Both the position numbers and the translations under genes were made by a program. A stretch of DNA of 64,000 bases, from NCBI GenBank assembly GCA_000231825.2, contig JH720293.1, positions 620,001 to 684,000 on the forward strand. Direction: 5' to 3'. Below, one piece after another: positions 63,374 to 64,000 of the stretch. Position 1 is the stretch's first letter. Each line of letters begins with the position of its first letter. The stretch is from Tetrahymena elliotti 4EA. Its lineage: Eukaryota; Ciliophora; Oligohymenophorea; Hymenostomatida; Tetrahymenidae. A model generated the notes under the pieces. The model saw only the letters and a list, made by a program, of their open reading frames with translations, was not told the DNA's origin and did not search any database.

Positions 63374-64000
63374 TCATTCATCGTCAGATTCACTTTCAGC
63401 AGAATACTATTTTAATAATTAAACTTATTTTTTACTACTTTTTTGTTCAGAGCCTTTCTTTATTTTTTTAGTCTTTTCAGGTTGAGCAGCAGATTTGTTT
63501 TTCTAAAATTATTAATTTATTAAAGTTAATATAATATAATTTAAACTAAGTTCTAATTTTACCTTATAAACAGCTTCTTCATCAGAAGAAGAGCTGCAGC
63601 TACTGAATAAATGATCATATTTATTTTATTTTTTAGTAGAAACAACCTTATTGACTTTCTTTTATTTCTTCTACTTTTCATCTTCAGAAGATGATTAATC
63701 ACTAGTATTTTCAGAGTCTTCATTCTAAATTTTAAAAAGCTTTGTTTAACTCAACTCAAAAATGTTTTTTAAGAATATACTTTAATAATTCCAACAGTTT
63801 TCACTGCATTGTTGTAATGATTCTCCCACCAGGTGTCATTCCATTCAAATTTCTTTTTATTTTCATCAACACCAAGCTTAATTTTTAAATTAAATAAAGA
63901 TTAATAGACTGTTAAGATAAATGTGATGTGTAACTCACAAAAACTGAAATTTATTTAGTGAGTTTGTAGTTTAGAATAAAAAAGCTTACTCCAAGTCCTT
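63374..64000 (-). CDS. G-patch domain protein (GPATCH4/PINX1-like), 5' part outside window
   Basis: The coding region enters at the right window edge and ends at TGA 63376-63374. Reading on the - strand, the last exons encode GLG (end of the first visible exon at about 63990), then LGVDENKKKFEWNDTWWENH and YNNAVKTVGII. These match the end of a G-patch followed by the DxxWW motif of GPATCH4-like nucleolar proteins (family form: GVGxD...F..HWWNELFN..A). Two more exons give a Ser/Asp/Glu/Lys-rich tail (NEDSENTSDQSSSEDEKQKK; SSSSDEEAVYK) ending YSAESESDDE. G-patch proteins bind and activate DEAH RNA helicases; GPATCH4 and PINX1 act in ribosome assembly. The G-patch start and the N-terminus are outside the window. 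PINX1-type cannot be excluded. Confidence 0.78.

Overview
The window looks like macronuclear DNA of a ciliate, most likely Tetrahymena or a close relative. It is extremely A+T rich. Every convincing gene reads through TAA and TAG and stops only at TGA. Where families are recognisable, TAA/TAG fall at glutamine positions; for example, the catalytic Gln of the DxxGQ motif of the Rab at 49886-50598 is a TAG codon. Introns are short (mostly 50-210 bp), GT..AG and almost pure A/T. No telomeric repeat, tRNA or rRNA gene was seen. A standard-code ORF search breaks all of these genes, so the models below were read by hand with the ciliate code. Several are checked by exact intron phase arithmetic.

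Layout: 1-2084 is the 3' part of a Gln-rich protein gene (+). A 3.7 kb gene-poor gap follows. Then come a coiled-coil gene (5817-8689, +), an FCP1/SCP-type phosphatase (9518-12142, +), a DUF4200/CFAP100-like axonemal coiled-coil gene (13336-15610, -), a cytoplasmic dynein-1 light intermediate chain (16456-18456, +), a Rab2-like GTPase with an odd G4 motif (19046-19978, +), and a RING + TRAF-type zinc finger protein (20675-22452, -).

The centre is dominated by one giant receptor-like gene (22906-31536, -) with a signal peptide, many cysteine-rich repeats, an REJ-like region, a GPS motif and several membrane spans. Next are a multispan membrane protein (32639-34216, +), an acidic, probably myristoylated protein (34608-36237, -), a FAR-17a/AIG1/Rolling-stone-like membrane protein (37124-37807, -), a fusion of a trypsin-like (apparently inactive) domain with a WD40 propeller and coiled coil (38299-42834, -), and a secreted charged repeat protein (44435-45571, -).

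The right part holds a multispan RING-H2 protein (47827-49425, +), a second Rab (49886-50598, -), a membrane hybrid histidine kinase (52183-55253, +), ATAD3 (56068-57931, -), a large unrecognised protein (58202-62582, -) and the 3' part of a G-patch gene (63374-64000, -).

These are independent eukaryotic transcription units, not an operon. Some share a broad theme: cilia and microtubule transport (CFAP100-like, dynein LIC), membrane traffic (two Rabs) and surface sensing or signalling (receptor, histidine kinase, phosphatase). That clustering is probably chance. I saw no clear new multi-gene system. The most unusual items are the pseudo-protease/WD40 fusion, the Rab lacking the NK of NKxD, and the REJ/GPS receptor.
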